Positions 9,597 through 19,509 of a stretch of DNA of 64,000 nt are shown here, piece by piece. Under the pieces are notes generated by a model. It saw only the letters and a list, made by a program, of their open reading frames with translations. It searched no databases and was not told where the DNA came from. The DNA comes from Phytobacter palmae (GTDB lineage Bacteria > Pseudomonadota > Gammaproteobacteria > Enterobacterales > Enterobacteriaceae). Positions within the stretch are counted from its first letter, which is position 1. Every line of letters begins with the position of its first letter. Where the stretch lies: the NCBI GenBank assembly GCA_900112785.1, contig FONB01000017.1:26785-90784 (forward strand). The letters are read 5' to 3'. Position numbers and translations under genes: made by a program.

Positions 9597-9799
9597 GTAG
9601 ATGCTCATTCCACCTCTTATGTTCGCCTTCTGGCCTCATAAACTCCGGAATGATGCAGAGCCGTTTACGGTGCTTATCGTCCACTGACAGATGTCGCTTC
9701 GGCCTCATCAAACACCATGGACACTACGTTGAGTGAAGCACCCATTTATGTTGTCAAACAGACCTGTTTTAACGCCTGCTCTTGAGCAGGCGTTTTTTT
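9597..9799 (+). ncRNA. glmZ: Small regulatory RNA GlmZ
   Basis: About 203 nt that I recognise as GlmZ (SraJ) by its conserved start (GTAGATGCTCATTCC), the CTCATAAACTCCGGAATGA and GCCGTTTACGGTGCTTATCG segments, and the 3' GTTGAGTGAAGCACCC region leading to the terminator. In E. coli full-length GlmZ pairs through Hfq with the glmS leader to activate glucosamine-6-phosphate synthase; RapZ and RNase E inactivate it by cleavage. Here it lies between the proM terminator and the hem operon, as in E. coli, but with an MFS gene next to it. Confidence 0.92.
9771..9799 (+). terminator. Intrinsic terminator of GlmZ
   Basis: AACGCCTGCTC (9771-9781) is complementary to GAGCAGGCGTT (9784-9794), followed by seven T residues (9793-9799). 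It forms the Hfq-favoured 3' end of the sRNA and abuts the stop of the convergent MFS gene. Confidence 0.93.
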
Positions 9800-9807
9800 A
9801 TGTCTTA

Positions 9808-11016
9808 TTATCGGTAGCGCGCCATCACAACACTCATCAGAAGCAATGCGCTTAGTGATACGCTATAGAGTGCCTGAGTTGCACCCCATTCGCTGGCAAG
9901 CCAGGCCGCAATGGTCGTCATCAAAGTGGCTGTCAACGTTTGCCAGCGCCACGCTTTTGCGCTGGCCGCCGGTATCTCATCTCCGCTAAACCCGGCAAGC
10001 AGACTAAACGTACCGACAGCAAAGACCACATTCGAGGCCAGATGGGCGATAAAAATAAGCCCCAGCGCCGCAGTCTTCTCACCTGAGAGCAATGGCAGAA
10101 GACCGTATGCTCCAAGGAAAATAGCCAGGCACAGCAGTAACAGGTAATTGCGGCGGGCATAGTGTGGCAATTTCTCACCATTTAGCAGCAGCGGACCACA
10201 AAGCTGTCCCAGGCTACGGGCGAACAATAGGGGCAATGCCAGCCCGGTAGCGTCGTCAGGGCGTATCTGCTGCGCCAGCGCGGGTAATAATGCCATGGCT
10301 GGCGAGCCGACTGCGGCAAGGGCAGGCAGGATCAGCAGGCTGCGTTTTTGTGCGGCGGTCAGCGAAGGCCATGCTACGGTGAGTGATAGTTGGCCGTTAT
10401 CGCTATTGCCGCTGTTATGGGCGTGATAACGTGCCCGTGTCAGTATGAGCAGAACCACCGATGCCAGAAAACTAAGTGCATCGATACTCAGCAATATTAA
10501 CGGCGCAACATGGTCGAACAACAGCACGCCGGCTCCCGTTCCCAGTAATACCTGAGAGGCAAAAATAACGCTCTCCATTCCCGTAGCCGCAGGCAGTTCA
10601 TCATGTGTGAGGCCACGCTTGAATACTAACGCCAGAGCAGGCCAGGACATCCCGCCAAGAAACGCCTCTGTCGACTGAACCATCAGCAACGCAGGAATGT
10701 TGTGACAGACGAGTCCAGTCAACGGAAGGACGAGGGCGAGCATACCCAACAGTTCTGCGAAGATTAAAAGAGACACGGGCGACAGGCGGCGACAGAGCTT
10801 TTCTCCCGCCAGGCTACCCACAAAGCCCGGTAGTGTTGCCAGCATATAAGCGAGAGTGAGCGTTGAAGGTGAGGCGTGCCAGCGCAAGAGCTGACCGAAG
10901 ACCAGAATCTGTGTCAGGCCATTACCCAGTGAAGATAAGACAAATGCGCAAAGGAGCAGCCGCAGCCAGCGGTGCGTGCGCAGCGCACGGATGAGCGCGA
11001 ATAACAGGGTATTCAT
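9808..11016 (-). CDS. MFS transporter, EntS-like exporter family
   Basis: 402-aa integral membrane protein with about 12 predicted helices and a central cytoplasmic loop (RARYHAHNSGNSDNGQ, residues ~193-210), typical of the major facilitator superfamily. The layout resembles the MFS_3/EntS-type exporters and macrolide-efflux-like proteins, but I see no substrate-specific motif. It lies between glmZ and the hemCDXY operon, where E. coli K-12 has aslA/aslB. Its start (ATG at 11014-11016) is followed by 152 bp before the hemY terminator, so it probably has its own promoter. Function unknown. Confidence 0.75.
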   Translation of the reverse strand: MNTLLFALIRALRTHRWLRLLLCAFVLSSLGNGLTQILVFGQLLRWHASPSTLTLAYMLATLPGFVGSLAGEKLCRRLSPVSLLIFAELLGMLALVLPLTGLVCHNIPALLMVQSTEAFLGGMSWPALALVFKRGLTHDELPAATGMESVIFASQVLLGTGAGVLLFDHVAPLILLSIDALSFLASVVLLILTRARYHAHNSGNSDNGQLSLTVAWPSLTAAQKRSLLILPALAAVGSPAMALLPALAQQIRPDDATGLALPLLFARSLGQLCGPLLLNGEKLPHYARRNYLLLLCLAIFLGAYGLLPLLSGEKTAALGLIFIAHLASNVVFAVGTFSLLAGFSGDEIPAASAKAWRWQTLTATLMTTIAAWLASEWGATQALYSVSLSALLLMSVVMARYR

Positions 11017-11168
11017 AATGACGATTTCCCAAAGCGAGTTATTTCCTGCAGCAGGCGCTGCATAGACAGAAAAGAGTTAACCCGGGGAGATCGTTACATT
11101 GGGAAAAGGATTCCATTAACAGAGACTGGAAAACTCTAGCACAGGATATTCAGAAATGTCAGCCAGGC

Positions 11169-11196
11169 AAAAAAAACCGGGGTCTTACGACCCCGG
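11169..11196 (-). terminator. Terminator of the hemCDXY operon
   Basis: Read on the minus strand, CCGGGGTC and GACCCCGG pair perfectly over 8 bp (11177-11184 with 11189-11196, loop of 4) and are followed by eight T residues (11169-11176). It begins 8 bp after the hemY stop. Confidence 0.95.
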
Positions 11197-11203
11197 CAGA
11201 CGA

Positions 11204-12400
11204 TCAGGAAGGTGGATTGTTCTGCAACGTGAGTAGCAGGCCATCACGACGCATCGCCGCCGCCTCTTCCGGCTGGTGCAGCCGATCGAGGCAGTCTGCA
11301 AGCCAGGCATAATCGAATGCATCCGGGCGTTGTTTCAGCGCAGCACGAAACGCCAGGCAGGCCTCTTTCCACTCGCCGTGTTTCATCAGCGATTGTCCCA
11401 GCGTACTCCAGAGCATTGGTCGGTCGCCCTGCGTTTTGATTTGCTGGCGCAGGACTTTTTCTACCTGCTCAGGATTATTGGTTTTCAGGCGCGGGATCAC
11501 CAAAACCAGGCGGTCGTCATACTGTCGTTTTAGTCCATCCAGAAGGATCGCCTGGGCCGTATCGTGATCTTCACATTCGATAAGGTGCTCTGCCATTGCT
11601 ACCTGCAAGGGAATTTGATGACGGGTTTTGCGACTCTGATTTTTCCACCAGCTTCTTAGCCCCTCGCTTCCCAGATCGGCACGCGCCTGATCCATTTGCC
11701 CGATCCAGGCTTGTTGCTGGAGTGCTTCGCGATGCGCCTCATCGCCAACGTTCGCTTTTGCCATCGATGGAATGATATCCAGCAGTGAACTCCATGCGCC
11801 GGTGCGGATGTAAGCCTGTTCCGCCAGACGCAATACTTCCGGATGGCGCGGAGTAATCTCCAGCAGTCGGTCAACACCATGGCGCGCGGCATGATTTTCA
11901 TTACGTGCCAGTTGCAGACGGACGCGGGTAATTTCGACCGGAATTGGATCGTTTTCCGACAGCTCTGCGGCACGCTCAAGATGCTGATTCGCACGCACTT
12001 CATCGCCACGCTGTTGTGCTGCTTCGGCCGCCAGTAAGTAGTTCACCACGGGTTGTTGTGCGTGATCGGCATTTTTCGCCATCAGCTTTTCAACCTGCTG
12101 ATAATCACCTTCTGCCAGCTTGATGAGCGCCAGCTCTGTCTGTTTACGTGCGCGGCGACGTTTACGGCCAACGAACCAGCCACGCGTATGCGCACCGGTG
12201 CGGAAAATACGGCGCAACAGCCATTCAAGGGCAAAAAGCACCAACAGCGCCAGTACCAGAATAATGACCAGGCCAGTGACGCTGGTTTCAATGTTGTAAT
12301 TGTCAGTCTGGATAAGCACATAGCCCTGATGACCCGCGATCATCGGACCCAGCACGATGCCAGCTAGCAACAGCGCAAAGAGTAATAATACTTTCAGCAT
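11204..12400 (-). CDS. hemY: HemY, TPR protein of the hem operon
   Basis: 398 aa, the same length as E. coli HemY. Two N-terminal transmembrane helices (residues ~1-22 and ~40-62, the second LVIILVLALLVLFALEWLL) precede a basic linker (GRKRRRARKQTELALIKLAEGDY) and a periplasmic or cytoplasmic TPR-rich domain. The family is implicated in haem metabolism, but its biochemical role is not established; it is unrelated to the Gram-positive protoporphyrinogen oxidase of the same name. Last gene of hemCDXY, 2 bp after hemX. Confidence 0.93.
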   Translation of the reverse strand: MLKVLLLFALLLAGIVLGPMIAGHQGYVLIQTDNYNIETSVTGLVIILVLALLVLFALEWLLRRIFRTGAHTRGWFVGRKRRRARKQTELALIKLAEGDYQQVEKLMAKNADHAQQPVVNYLLAAEAAQQRGDEVRANQHLERAAELSENDPIPVEITRVRLQLARNENHAARHGVDRLLEITPRHPEVLRLAEQAYIRTGAWSSLLDIIPSMAKANVGDEAHREALQQQAWIGQMDQARADLGSEGLRSWWKNQSRKTRHQIPLQVAMAEHLIECEDHDTAQAILLDGLKRQYDDRLVLVIPRLKTNNPEQVEKVLRQQIKTQGDRPMLWSTLGQSLMKHGEWKEACLAFRAALKQRPDAFDYAWLADCLDRLHQPEEAAAMRRDGLLLTLQNNPPS

Positions 12401-12402
12401 GA

Positions 12403-13560
12403 TTATTCTCCTTGCGGCGCTTGAGCGGGCGCATTTGGATCCTGGGCAACGCCAGGCTGCGCCAGAAGATTACGCACACGAGTCTGCATCAGCTTCTCCA
12501 GAATCGGCTGGCTTTTCAGCGACTCAGGTACCGCCATGGCGATGGACTGCTGCTCAAGCTTGTCAATTTCTTCAAGAAACGCTTTGGTGGTGGAATCATC
12601 CGTATCGTAATAAGCTCGAATCCAGGTGGAGACATTATCCAGCGCCTGCTTGTAGGTCTCTTCCTGATGGCGAGGTACGGCCTGCGCCGCAACCAACAGG
12701 CGTGAGCGGATATTTTCGCGCAGGTAGATGTCCTGGTTCGGGGCTAACAGTGGCACAGCGGTTTCATCGCGACGACGAATCGTGATGAAACTGTCCATAA
12801 AGTTCTGCCAGCTTTTTTGCAGATTCACGCGCCATTCGCTAAGGGAACTCGACAGTTCACTGCTATCCGAGTCCATCGGGGAGTCGTCGTCGTTGTTATC
12901 TGCCAGACGCAGATTATCAATCTGGTTCGAGAGTTGGTTTACTTTCAGGATGATACCGTCATAGTCCACCTGGGAAATCGCAGAGAGGCTGGCGACATCA
13001 TCCGTAATAGCGCGGCGCGCAGTAATAAGGCTGGGATCATTCATGTCCGCCAGGCTGGCATCTGCGCTTTTCAGCAGCGCTGCGGCGGTGGTGACATCCT
13101 GGTCGCTCCACAGTTTACGTCCGGCCAGTTTGACCAGGAAGTCAGCCTGCGCCAGCAGCCAGGTTTTCGCATCGGTGCCGGAAATCGTGGCAACCTTTTG
13201 CTGTACCTCATTTAACTGCCTGGCGAGCGCGTCTTGCTGGCGTTTGGCCTCATCAAGTTGCGTTGCCTGCTGTTTAATGACACCTTCCAGCGCGGCTTTT
13301 TGTTTGTCCTGTGCCTGTTGCATCGCAATGACCTGGTTTGCCAGCTCATCATTTGTTGCGCGCAGTACAGTTGTTTGCTGTTTTACCCAGCCATAAAGAC
13401 CGACGCCTGCTGCCAGCGCAATCGCAATAGCAATTACGCTAAGAGCAAGACTTGTCTTGCCCGCGCGGTTGTTCTTCTCGGCGTTTTTCGGCGGCGGCGT
13501 GTAGCCATCAGCCTGTTTGGTTTCTTCAACCACGGCAGAGGAGTGTTGTTGTTCCGTCAT
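12403..13560 (-). CDS. hemX: HemX, membrane-anchored coiled-coil protein
   Basis: 385 aa (E. coli 393). A hydrophilic N terminus (~34 residues) precedes one transmembrane helix ([23 protein letters not shown]) and a long coiled coil rich in Q, A and K (about residues 60-130), then a globular C-terminal domain. Long annotated as a uroporphyrinogen methyltransferase, but no SAM-binding motif is visible; in E. coli it acts as a negative factor on HemA-related tetrapyrrole synthesis according to family literature, which I would treat cautiously. Lies between hemD and hemY in one operon. Confidence 0.9.
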   Translation of the reverse strand: MTEQQHSSAVVEETKQADGYTPPPKNAEKNNRAGKTSLALSVIAIAIALAAGVGLYGWVKQQTTVLRATNDELANQVIAMQQAQDKQKAALEGVIKQQATQLDEAKRQQDALARQLNEVQQKVATISGTDAKTWLLAQADFLVKLAGRKLWSDQDVTTAAALLKSADASLADMNDPSLITARRAITDDVASLSAISQVDYDGIILKVNQLSNQIDNLRLADNNDDDSPMDSDSSELSSSLSEWRVNLQKSWQNFMDSFITIRRRDETAVPLLAPNQDIYLRENIRSRLLVAAQAVPRHQEETYKQALDNVSTWIRAYYDTDDSTTKAFLEEIDKLEQQSIAMAVPESLKSQPILEKLMQTRVRNLLAQPGVAQDPNAPAQAPQGE

Positions 13561-13581
13561 TATGGCTTCCCATTATGAGTG

Positions 13582-14322
13582 TTATTGTAATGCGCGAAGC
13601 AGCGCATCGTTGTCTGCGTTTTCAGCGACCTGAATATCTTGCCAGCCCAGTTCCCGGGCGAGGTTCGCCAGACGCTCGCTGACGACCAACAGCCGACAGC
13701 GTAGTAACCAATTTTCGCGATACCAGAGCGGAATAAGCGTAAAAAGCTGTTGCAGCATCTCACCGCTGGTGACAACTACCGTATCGACACCGCGCGTATG
13801 CCAGCGCATGGCCTCTTGTGCCCCGTCGTACAATTTCCCACAGCGTTGATAACATTCGCAAAATTCAACCTGAGCACCACGAGCGACCAGCGTTTCACCT
13901 AATAACTCGCGCCCACCGTTTCCTCGTAAGATTAGCGCACGTTTGCCCTGAATGTTTTGTAATTCAGGCAATTGTAGTAAGACTTCGCTGATTTCCTGAT
14001 CCAGCGGATAGCGTACCTCAATACCGCTTGCAGTATGTAACGCCAGCGCGGTCGTGCGACCAATAGCAAAATAGGCTGGGTGTAAAGGCCAGCGAGTGTG
14101 AGTTTGCTGTAAATGTGCGTGGGCAAAAGTCACGGCATGTTGAGATAAGGCAAAAACCATATCGTCTTTGCCCAGCGCCGACAGACGCTCGGGCAGCGTG
14201 TTCAGTTCCCTGCCCGGAGTGAATTCGATCAACGGAAAACTCCATGCCACCTGTCCCAGTGCGCGCAGTCGGCTCACTAACATTTCCCCTGCCGGGGATG
14301 GGCGGGTGACAAGGATATTCAT
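13582..14322 (-). CDS. hemD: Uroporphyrinogen-III synthase
   Basis: Closes and isomerises hydroxymethylbilane to uroporphyrinogen III in haem and sirohaem synthesis. The 246-aa product equals the E. coli length and has the two-lobed HemD pattern: [23 protein letters not shown] at the start, [11 protein letters not shown] at the hinge, [11 protein letters not shown], and [12 protein letters not shown] near residue 180. It overlaps the hemC stop by 4 bp, so the enzyme that makes its unstable substrate is translated from the same message. Confidence 0.96.
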   Translation of the reverse strand: MNILVTRPSPAGEMLVSRLRALGQVAWSFPLIEFTPGRELNTLPERLSALGKDDMVFALSQHAVTFAHAHLQQTHTRWPLHPAYFAIGRTTALALHTASGIEVRYPLDQEISEVLLQLPELQNIQGKRALILRGNGGRELLGETLVARGAQVEFCECYQRCGKLYDGAQEAMRWHTRGVDTVVVTSGEMLQQLFTLIPLWYRENWLLRCRLLVVSERLANLARELGWQDIQVAENADNDALLRALQ

Positions 14323-15260
14323 GCGGGCGCATCTCCGTTGTAGACGTCTGCCAGAATTTCACGTGCGCCGTTATCCAGAAGTTCCTCTGCAAGCGAGATA
14401 CCAAGCTGGACGGCGTCGTCCGGGTGGCCACGGCGTTCGCCGCGAACCATTTTTGAACCGTCCGGCGCGCCAACCAGCGCGCGCAGCCACAGTTCACCGT
14501 CATGTAATTCAGCATAGCTGCCAATCGGCACCTGGCAGCCACCTTCGAGGCGGGTATTCATGGCACGCTCTGCGGCAACCCGCACGGTGGTTTCGTGATG
14601 GTTAAGCGGGTCGAGCAGCATACGGGTGCGTTCGTCTGCAAGACGACACTCAATGCCAACGGCACCCTGACCGACTGCCGGAAGAGACAGCTCTGCCGGC
14701 AGCGCGACGCGAATACGCGATTCGAGCCCCAGACGTTTCAGACCAGCCACCGCCAGGATGATAGCGTCATAATCTCCATTATCGAGTTTCGACAGACGGG
14801 TACCGACGTTGCCGCGCAAAGAGCGGATCACCAGATCCGGGCGGCGTGCCGCCAGCTGGCATTGTCGGCGTAAACTTGATGTGCCAACTATGCTCCCGGC
14901 AGGCAACGCGTCGATATCGCTGTAGTGATTAGAGACGAAGGCGTCGCGTGGATCTTCACGCTCACAAATCGTCACCAGTCCCAGCCCTTCCGGGAACTCG
15001 ACGGGGACATCTTTCATCGAGTGCACGGCGATATCGGCGCGGTTTTCAAGCAATGCCAGCTCAAGTTCCTTCACAAACAGGCCCTTACCGCCGACCTTCG
15101 CCAGGGGCGTGTCCAGAATGACATCACCACGCGTGACCATAGGCACCAGTTCGACCGTCAGGCCCGGGTGGAGCGCCTCAAGGCGCTGCTTAACATATTG
15201 TGCCTGCCAAAGTGCAAGGGGACTTTGCCGTGTGGCAATTCTCAGAACATTGTCTAACAT
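14319..15260 (-). CDS. hemC: Porphobilinogen deaminase (hydroxymethylbilane synthase)
   Basis: Polymerises four porphobilinogen units into hydroxymethylbilane. The 313 aa equal the E. coli protein when started at the ATG at 15258-15260 ([19 protein letters not shown]); an upstream in-frame extension is not conserved. The catalytic aspartate lies in [11 protein letters not shown], the arginine-rich substrate cleft in [10 protein letters not shown] and [11 protein letters not shown], and the dipyrromethane-cofactor cysteine in [10 protein letters not shown]. First gene of hemCDXY and divergent from cyaA. Confidence 0.97.
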   Translation of the reverse strand: MLDNVLRIATRQSPLALWQAQYVKQRLEALHPGLTVELVPMVTRGDVILDTPLAKVGGKGLFVKELELALLENRADIAVHSMKDVPVEFPEGLGLVTICEREDPRDAFVSNHYSDIDALPAGSIVGTSSLRRQCQLAARRPDLVIRSLRGNVGTRLSKLDNGDYDAIILAVAGLKRLGLESRIRVALPAELSLPAVGQGAVGIECRLADERTRMLLDPLNHHETTVRVAAERAMNTRLEGGCQVPIGSYAELHDGELWLRALVGAPDGSKMVRGERRGHPDDAVQLGISLAEELLDNGAREILADVYNGDAPA

Positions 15261-15571
15261 GCTTGTTACCGTCATTATCATCCATCGACCATCCTAACAT
15301 TCTTGTCTTAGGGTGTCAGTGTTCGTGGTGATTGCATAGGTAAGGCGAGCACGGTCCCGTCAATACGAGACACACCCTCAGCCGTAAGTGGGAATTTACA
15401 GAGTGTAAATGGTGCTAAACTGGTATGTAGCGCATCTTTCTTTACGGTCAATCAGCAAGGTGTTAAATTGATCACGTTTTAGACCATTTTTTCGTCTGTA
15501 CCACCACAAAGACAAGGGCGAAAAAAGGTGACGGCGATTTTGGACTTTCTGTAAACATCAGGCGATACGTC
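15261..15571. promoter_or_regulatory. Divergent hemC/cyaA control region with CRP site
   Basis: 311-bp region between the divergent hemC and cyaA starts. TGTTAAATTGATCACG at 15461-15476 is the conserved CRP-binding site of the cyaA P2 promoter known from E. coli, where CRP-cAMP represses cyaA to limit cAMP synthesis. The cyaA leader after it is about 95 nt long. I could not assign the hemC promoter elements with confidence. Confidence 0.8.
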
Positions 15572-18115
15572 TTGTACCTCTATATTGAGACTCTGAAACA
15601 GAGGCTGGATGCCATCAACCAATTGCGTGTGGATCGCGCGCTAGCGGCCATGGGCCCTGCTTTCCAGCAGGTTTACAGCCTGCTGCCCACGCTTTTGCAC
15701 TACCATCATCCGTTGATGCCGGGCTACCTCGAAGGTAACGTTCCCAAAGGCATCTGTCTCTACACGCCTGATGAAACCCAGCGCCACTACCTCAACGAGC
15801 TTGAGCTCTATCGTGGAATGCCCCCGCAGGAATCGCCAAAAGGTGAATTGCCGATAACCGGCGTCTACTCCATGGGCAGTACTTCATCGGTAGGACAAAG
15901 CTGTTCTTCTGACCTGGATATCTGGGTTTGCCATCAGTCGTGGCTCGATAACGAAGAGCGTCAGCTATTGCAACGTAAATGCAGCCTGCTTGAAAGCTGG
16001 GCTGCGTCACTGGGTGTGGAAGTCAGCTTCTTCTTAATTGATGAGAACCGTTTCCGCCATAATGAAAGCGGCAGTCTGGGGGGTGAAGACTGTGGCTCGA
16101 CGCAGCATATTCTGTTGCTTGATGAATTCTATCGTACCGCTGTGCGTCTGGCTGGTAAGCGTATTCTGTGGAATATGGTGCCGGGCGATGAAGAGGAGCA
16201 CTATGACGATTACGTCATGACGCTCTATGCACAGGGCGTACTGACGCCAAATGAATGGCTGGATCTGGGTGGACTGAGCTCCCTGTCCGCCGAAGAGTAC
16301 TTCGGGGCCAGCCTGTGGCAACTTTATAAAAGTATCGACTCCCCCTATAAAGCAGTCCTGAAAACCCTGCTGCTGGAAGCGTATTCCTGGGAGTATCCGA
16401 ACACCCGCCTGTTGGCGAAAGACATTAAACAGCGTCTGCACGATGGTGAAATCGTTTCGTTCGGCCTTGATCACTACTGCATGATGCTGGAGCGCGTCAC
16501 CCATTATCTGACAGCCATTGAAGATTTCACCCGTCTCGACCTTGTACGTCGATGTTTCTATTTAAAAGTGTGTGAGAAACTGAGCCGTGAGCGTGCCTGT
16601 GTGGGCTGGCGGCGTGAAGTCGTCAGTCAGCTAGTGAAAGAGTGGGGTTGGGACGAAGCGCGTCTCACTATGCTGGATAATCGGGCAAACTGGAAAATCG
16701 ATCAGGTGCGTGAAGCGCATAACGAACTGCTCGATGCCATGATGCAGAGCTATCGTAATCTGATTCGTTTTGCGCGCCGCAACAACCTGAGCGTTTCCGC
16801 CAGTCCGCAGGACATCGGGGTGTTGACCCGTAAGTTATATGCCGCTTTTGAAGCGTTGCCGGGTAAAGTCACCCTGGTGAATCCGCAGATTTCTCCGGAT
16901 CTCTCCGAGCCCAATTTAACCTTTATCTATGTGCCCCCGGGCCGGGCGAATCGTACGGGGTGGTACCTGTATAACCGTGCCCCAAACATGGACTCTATCG
17001 TTAGCCATCAGCCGCTGGAATATAACCGTTACCTGAACAAACTGGTGGCGTGGGCGTGGTTTAATGGTTTGCTGACTTCACGTACGCGCCTGTTTATTAA
17101 AGGTAATGGCATTGTTGATTTGGCAAAACTGCAGGAGATGGTAGCAAATGTGTCCCATCACTTCCCGCTGCGTCTGCCTGCGCCAACGCCGAAAGCGCTA
17201 TATAGCCCCTGCGAAATCCGCCATCTGGCAATTATTGTCAATCTGGAATATGACCCGACTGCGGCATTCCGAAACCAGGTAGTGCATTTCGATTTCCGTA
17301 AGCTTGATGTATTCAGCTTCGGCGAGCAGCAAAACTGTCTGGTTGGCAGCGTAGACCTGCTTTATCGCAACTCCTGGAATGAAGTGCGTACACTGCATTT
17401 CAACGGCGAGCAGGCGATGATTGAAGCACTGAAAACCATTTTGGGAAAAATGCATCAGGATGCCGCGCCGCCGGATAGCGTTGAAGTCTTCTGTTATAGC
17501 CAGCATCTGCGCGGTTTGATCCGTACCCGTGTACAGCAACTGGTTTCTGAATGCATTGAGTTGCGCCTGTCCAGTACCCGTCAGGAGACCGGACGTTTCA
17601 AAGCGTTACGTGTAGCCGGACAGACCTGGGGACTCTTCTTCGAGCGTCTGAATGTGTCAGTGCAGAAACTGGAAAACGCGATTGAATTTTATGGCGCGAT
17701 TTCGCATAACAAATTGCACGGGCTGTCGGTTCAGGTCGAAACGAACCACGTTAAACTGCCGCAGGTGGTGGACGGGTTTGCCAGCGAAGGGATTATCCAG
17801 TTCTTCTTCGAAGAGACCGGCGATGACGGTTTTAATATTTATATTCTGGATGAAAGCAACCGTGCGGAAGTGTATCACCACTGCGAAGGTAGCAAAGAGG
17901 AGCTGGTGCGTGACGTTAGCCGCTTCTATTCGTCCTCGCACGACCGATTTACTTATGGCTCCAGCTTTATCAACTTCAACTTGCCGCAGTTCTATCAAAT
18001 CGTGAACGTTGATGGCCGGGCACAGGTGATTCCGTTCCGCAATCAGGCTATTGCGCCCGTTGCGTCTGCCAATCAGGATAACGACACGCCACTGTTGCAG
18101 CAGTACTTCTCCTGA
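15572..18115 (+). CDS. cyaA: Class I adenylate cyclase
   Basis: Makes cAMP from ATP. 847 aa (E. coli 848). The start is a TTG (15572), as in other enteric cyaA genes; this inefficient start is known to keep CyaA levels low. The N-terminal catalytic half holds the nucleotidyltransferase motif [18 protein letters not shown] (residues ~101-118) with the metal-binding aspartates; the C-terminal half is the regulatory domain that responds to the glucose PTS (EIIA-Glc). Monocistronic, opposite hemC, with cyaY convergent downstream. Confidence 0.97.
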   Translation: MYLYIETLKQRLDAINQLRVDRALAAMGPAFQQVYSLLPTLLHYHHPLMPGYLEGNVPKGICLYTPDETQRHYLNELELYRGMPPQESPKGELPITGVYSMGSTSSVGQSCSSDLDIWVCHQSWLDNEERQLLQRKCSLLESWAASLGVEVSFFLIDENRFRHNESGSLGGEDCGSTQHILLLDEFYRTAVRLAGKRILWNMVPGDEEEHYDDYVMTLYAQGVLTPNEWLDLGGLSSLSAEEYFGASLWQLYKSIDSPYKAVLKTLLLEAYSWEYPNTRLLAKDIKQRLHDGEIVSFGLDHYCMMLERVTHYLTAIEDFTRLDLVRRCFYLKVCEKLSRERACVGWRREVVSQLVKEWGWDEARLTMLDNRANWKIDQVREAHNELLDAMMQSYRNLIRFARRNNLSVSASPQDIGVLTRKLYAAFEALPGKVTLVNPQISPDLSEPNLTFIYVPPGRANRTGWYLYNRAPNMDSIVSHQPLEYNRYLNKLVAWAWFNGLLTSRTRLFIKGNGIVDLAKLQEMVANVSHHFPLRLPAPTPKALYSPCEIRHLAIIVNLEYDPTAAFRNQVVHFDFRKLDVFSFGEQQNCLVGSVDLLYRNSWNEVRTLHFNGEQAMIEALKTILGKMHQDAAPPDSVEVFCYSQHLRGLIRTRVQQLVSECIELRLSSTRQETGRFKALRVAGQTWGLFFERLNVSVQKLENAIEFYGAISHNKLHGLSVQVETNHVKLPQVVDGFASEGIIQFFFEETGDDGFNIYILDESNRAEVYHHCEGSKEELVRDVSRFYSSSHDRFTYGSSFINFNLPQFYQIVNVDGRAQVIPFRNQAIAPVASANQDNDTPLLQQYFS

Positions 18116-18125
18116 CATTTTTGCT

Positions 18126-18190
18126 GGTAGCCCGGGTAAGCGCAGCGCACCCGGGGCTCCCGGATGCGGCCTGATGCCTTATCCAGGCTA
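18126..18190. repeat. Degenerate REP/BIME element between cyaA and cyaY
   Basis: GTAGCCCGGGTAAGCGCAGC followed by CACCCGGGGCTCC and GGATGCGGCCTGATGCCTTATCCAGGC has the inverted, GC-rich composition of enterobacterial repetitive extragenic palindromes (compare GGATAAGGC and GCGCAGCGC cores). Located between the convergent ends of cyaA and cyaY, the usual place for these elements. Confidence 0.65.
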
Positions 18191-18194
18191 TGTG

Positions 18195-18518
18195 TTAGCC
18201 GCGAAAGCTCACCTTTTCGCCTGCCTGTTGTGTTGCCGCCTGTTCCAGCAGATCCCAGAAGGTTTCGCCTGAACGGTCGCAAACCCACTCGTCTCCTTTC
18301 AGATCGAAATGATAACCGCCTTGTTTGGCCGCCAGCCATACCTGATGCAGGGGTTCCTGGCGGTTGATGATGATTTTACTGCCGTTTTCAAAGGTGATGG
18401 TCAATATGCCACCGTTGATTTCGCAGTCGATATCGCTGTCGCCATCCCAGTCGTCCAGACGCTCTTCAATAGTCATCCAAAGAGTGTCAGCAAGGCGATG
18501 AAATTCACTGTCGTTCAT
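18195..18518 (-). CDS. cyaY: Frataxin-family iron-sulfur assembly protein
   Basis: Bacterial frataxin, which binds iron and modulates IscS-dependent Fe-S cluster assembly. 107 aa against 106 in E. coli. The acidic helix 1 ([24 protein letters not shown]) provides the iron-binding surface, and the beta-sheet signature [28 protein letters not shown] is intact. Convergent with cyaA. Confidence 0.96.
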   Translation of the reverse strand: MNDSEFHRLADTLWMTIEERLDDWDGDSDIDCEINGGILTITFENGSKIIINRQEPLHQVWLAAKQGGYHFDLKGDEWVCDRSGETFWDLLEQAATQQAGEKVSFRG

Positions 18519-18592
18519 TGTCGTTTCCCGTTTTACGTGATGGCGGCAGTATAGCCGCAGGAGCGAATCGCATCAAAGCCGCGCCTGTGCTT

Positions 18593-19090
18593 TCATTTTT
18601 CGTCCTCTGTTCTGTTATGCGTCCACTTACTGACAAAGGGTGCGGATGAACTCAGTTCAAATATTCTTCGCCTGAGGGAGATAACGTAGCGATGTAAAGG
18701 CGGTTTTGATAACGCGCGATACGCCTGGTGATGGGGCGAACCAATTTCGAAGACAGGGGTTATTGTCCAGGTGTGCTTCCTTTTCATCTGGTACGCGATA
18801 ATCCATACGTGTTCACGCCAGAGTATCCCTGGGACCGAAAGGCAGCGCGACGCAGGGGTTAAACGCCGCAGAAAATTTGCCGCGCTGATCCCAGGATTTT
18901 TGCGCAGCGTAGCCACATTCACAGGCCTTTCAGTACTGTTATCGCCAGTACGTTTGCCATCGTAGTAAAGGCTATGTTTATCAGCGGCAAAGCTCTCGAA
19001 AATTTGAAAAGAGGGGGATGTCCACAGGCGGCATGCCAGGGCGGGCTGTAACAAGAGAGAAAGGAGATAAAACAGCTGGTTAATTTTCAT
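18593..19090 (-). CDS. Exported protein of unknown function, possibly decayed
   Basis: 165-aa reading frame starting at MKINQLFYLLSLLLQPALA, a convincing signal peptide, followed by Cys and a short segment ADKHSLYYDGKRTGD that resembles the DKNYY-type repeat found in small exported enterobacterial proteins. After about residue 70 the sequence becomes basic and low in recognisable motifs (SLRRRIFELSSSAPFVSKW), and parts of the +1 frame look equally protein-like, so a frameshift is possible. It lies between cyaY and lptM; I know no E. coli gene like it there. Function not assignable. Confidence 0.4.
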   Translation of the reverse strand: MKINQLFYLLSLLLQPALACRLWTSPSFQIFESFAADKHSLYYDGKRTGDNSTERPVNVATLRKNPGISAANFLRRLTPASRCLSVPGILWREHVWIIAYQMKRKHTWTITPVFEIGSPHHQAYRALSKPPLHRYVISLRRRIFELSSSAPFVSKWTHNRTEDEK

Positions 19091-19269
19091 CACGCCATCA
19101 TGGCCATGAGAAGAGAAGGTGTAGCAAAGCATATTTGGTGCTGAGAATGTGCCGTAAGCAGCTAAACGGGCGGCTTTTCCGATTTTATAAAGACGTGCTA
19201 AACGCTTGCTTTTGTGTCTTCTCCTGCGATGATAGAAAGCAGAAAGAATGAACCAACAGGCAACCTACA

Positions 19270-19473
19270 ATGAAAGACGTGTGTCGAACCCTGGCTGTAT
19301 TATTAACCTTATTTAGCCTGACGGGCTGTGGTCTGAAAGGGCCGCTCTATTTCCCGCCGGCTGACAAAAATGCGCCGCCGCCAACCAAAAAAACCGAAAG
19401 CGCCATTCAGACAACCACCCCGGACCGCAACGATCGTGGCGATAATGATGGCCCAACGCAGGTGAATTACTAA
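19270..19473 (+). CDS. lptM: LPS-assembly lipoprotein LptM (YifL)
   Basis: 67-aa lipoprotein. A hydrophobic signal ends in the lipobox LTGC with Cys20 as the lipidated residue, followed by GLKGPLYFPPADKNAPPPTKK, the conserved mature N terminus, and a disordered polar tail ending QVNY. YifL/LptM associates with the LptD-LptE translocon and helps oxidative maturation of LptD in E. coli. It precedes dapF by 33 bp. Confidence 0.93.
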   Translation: MKDVCRTLAVLLTLFSLTGCGLKGPLYFPPADKNAPPPTKKTESAIQTTTPDRNDRGDNDGPTQVNY

Positions 19474-19509
19474 CGTTCCCGTGCTGTATCCGCGTATATG
19501 GAGTAGATG

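Noticed and set aside
9721..9786. Short ORF MDTTLSEAPIYVVKQTCFNACS before the hairpin at 9771
   Set aside because: Lies within the GlmZ RNA, whose sequence is conserved as RNA; no ribosome-binding site precedes it.
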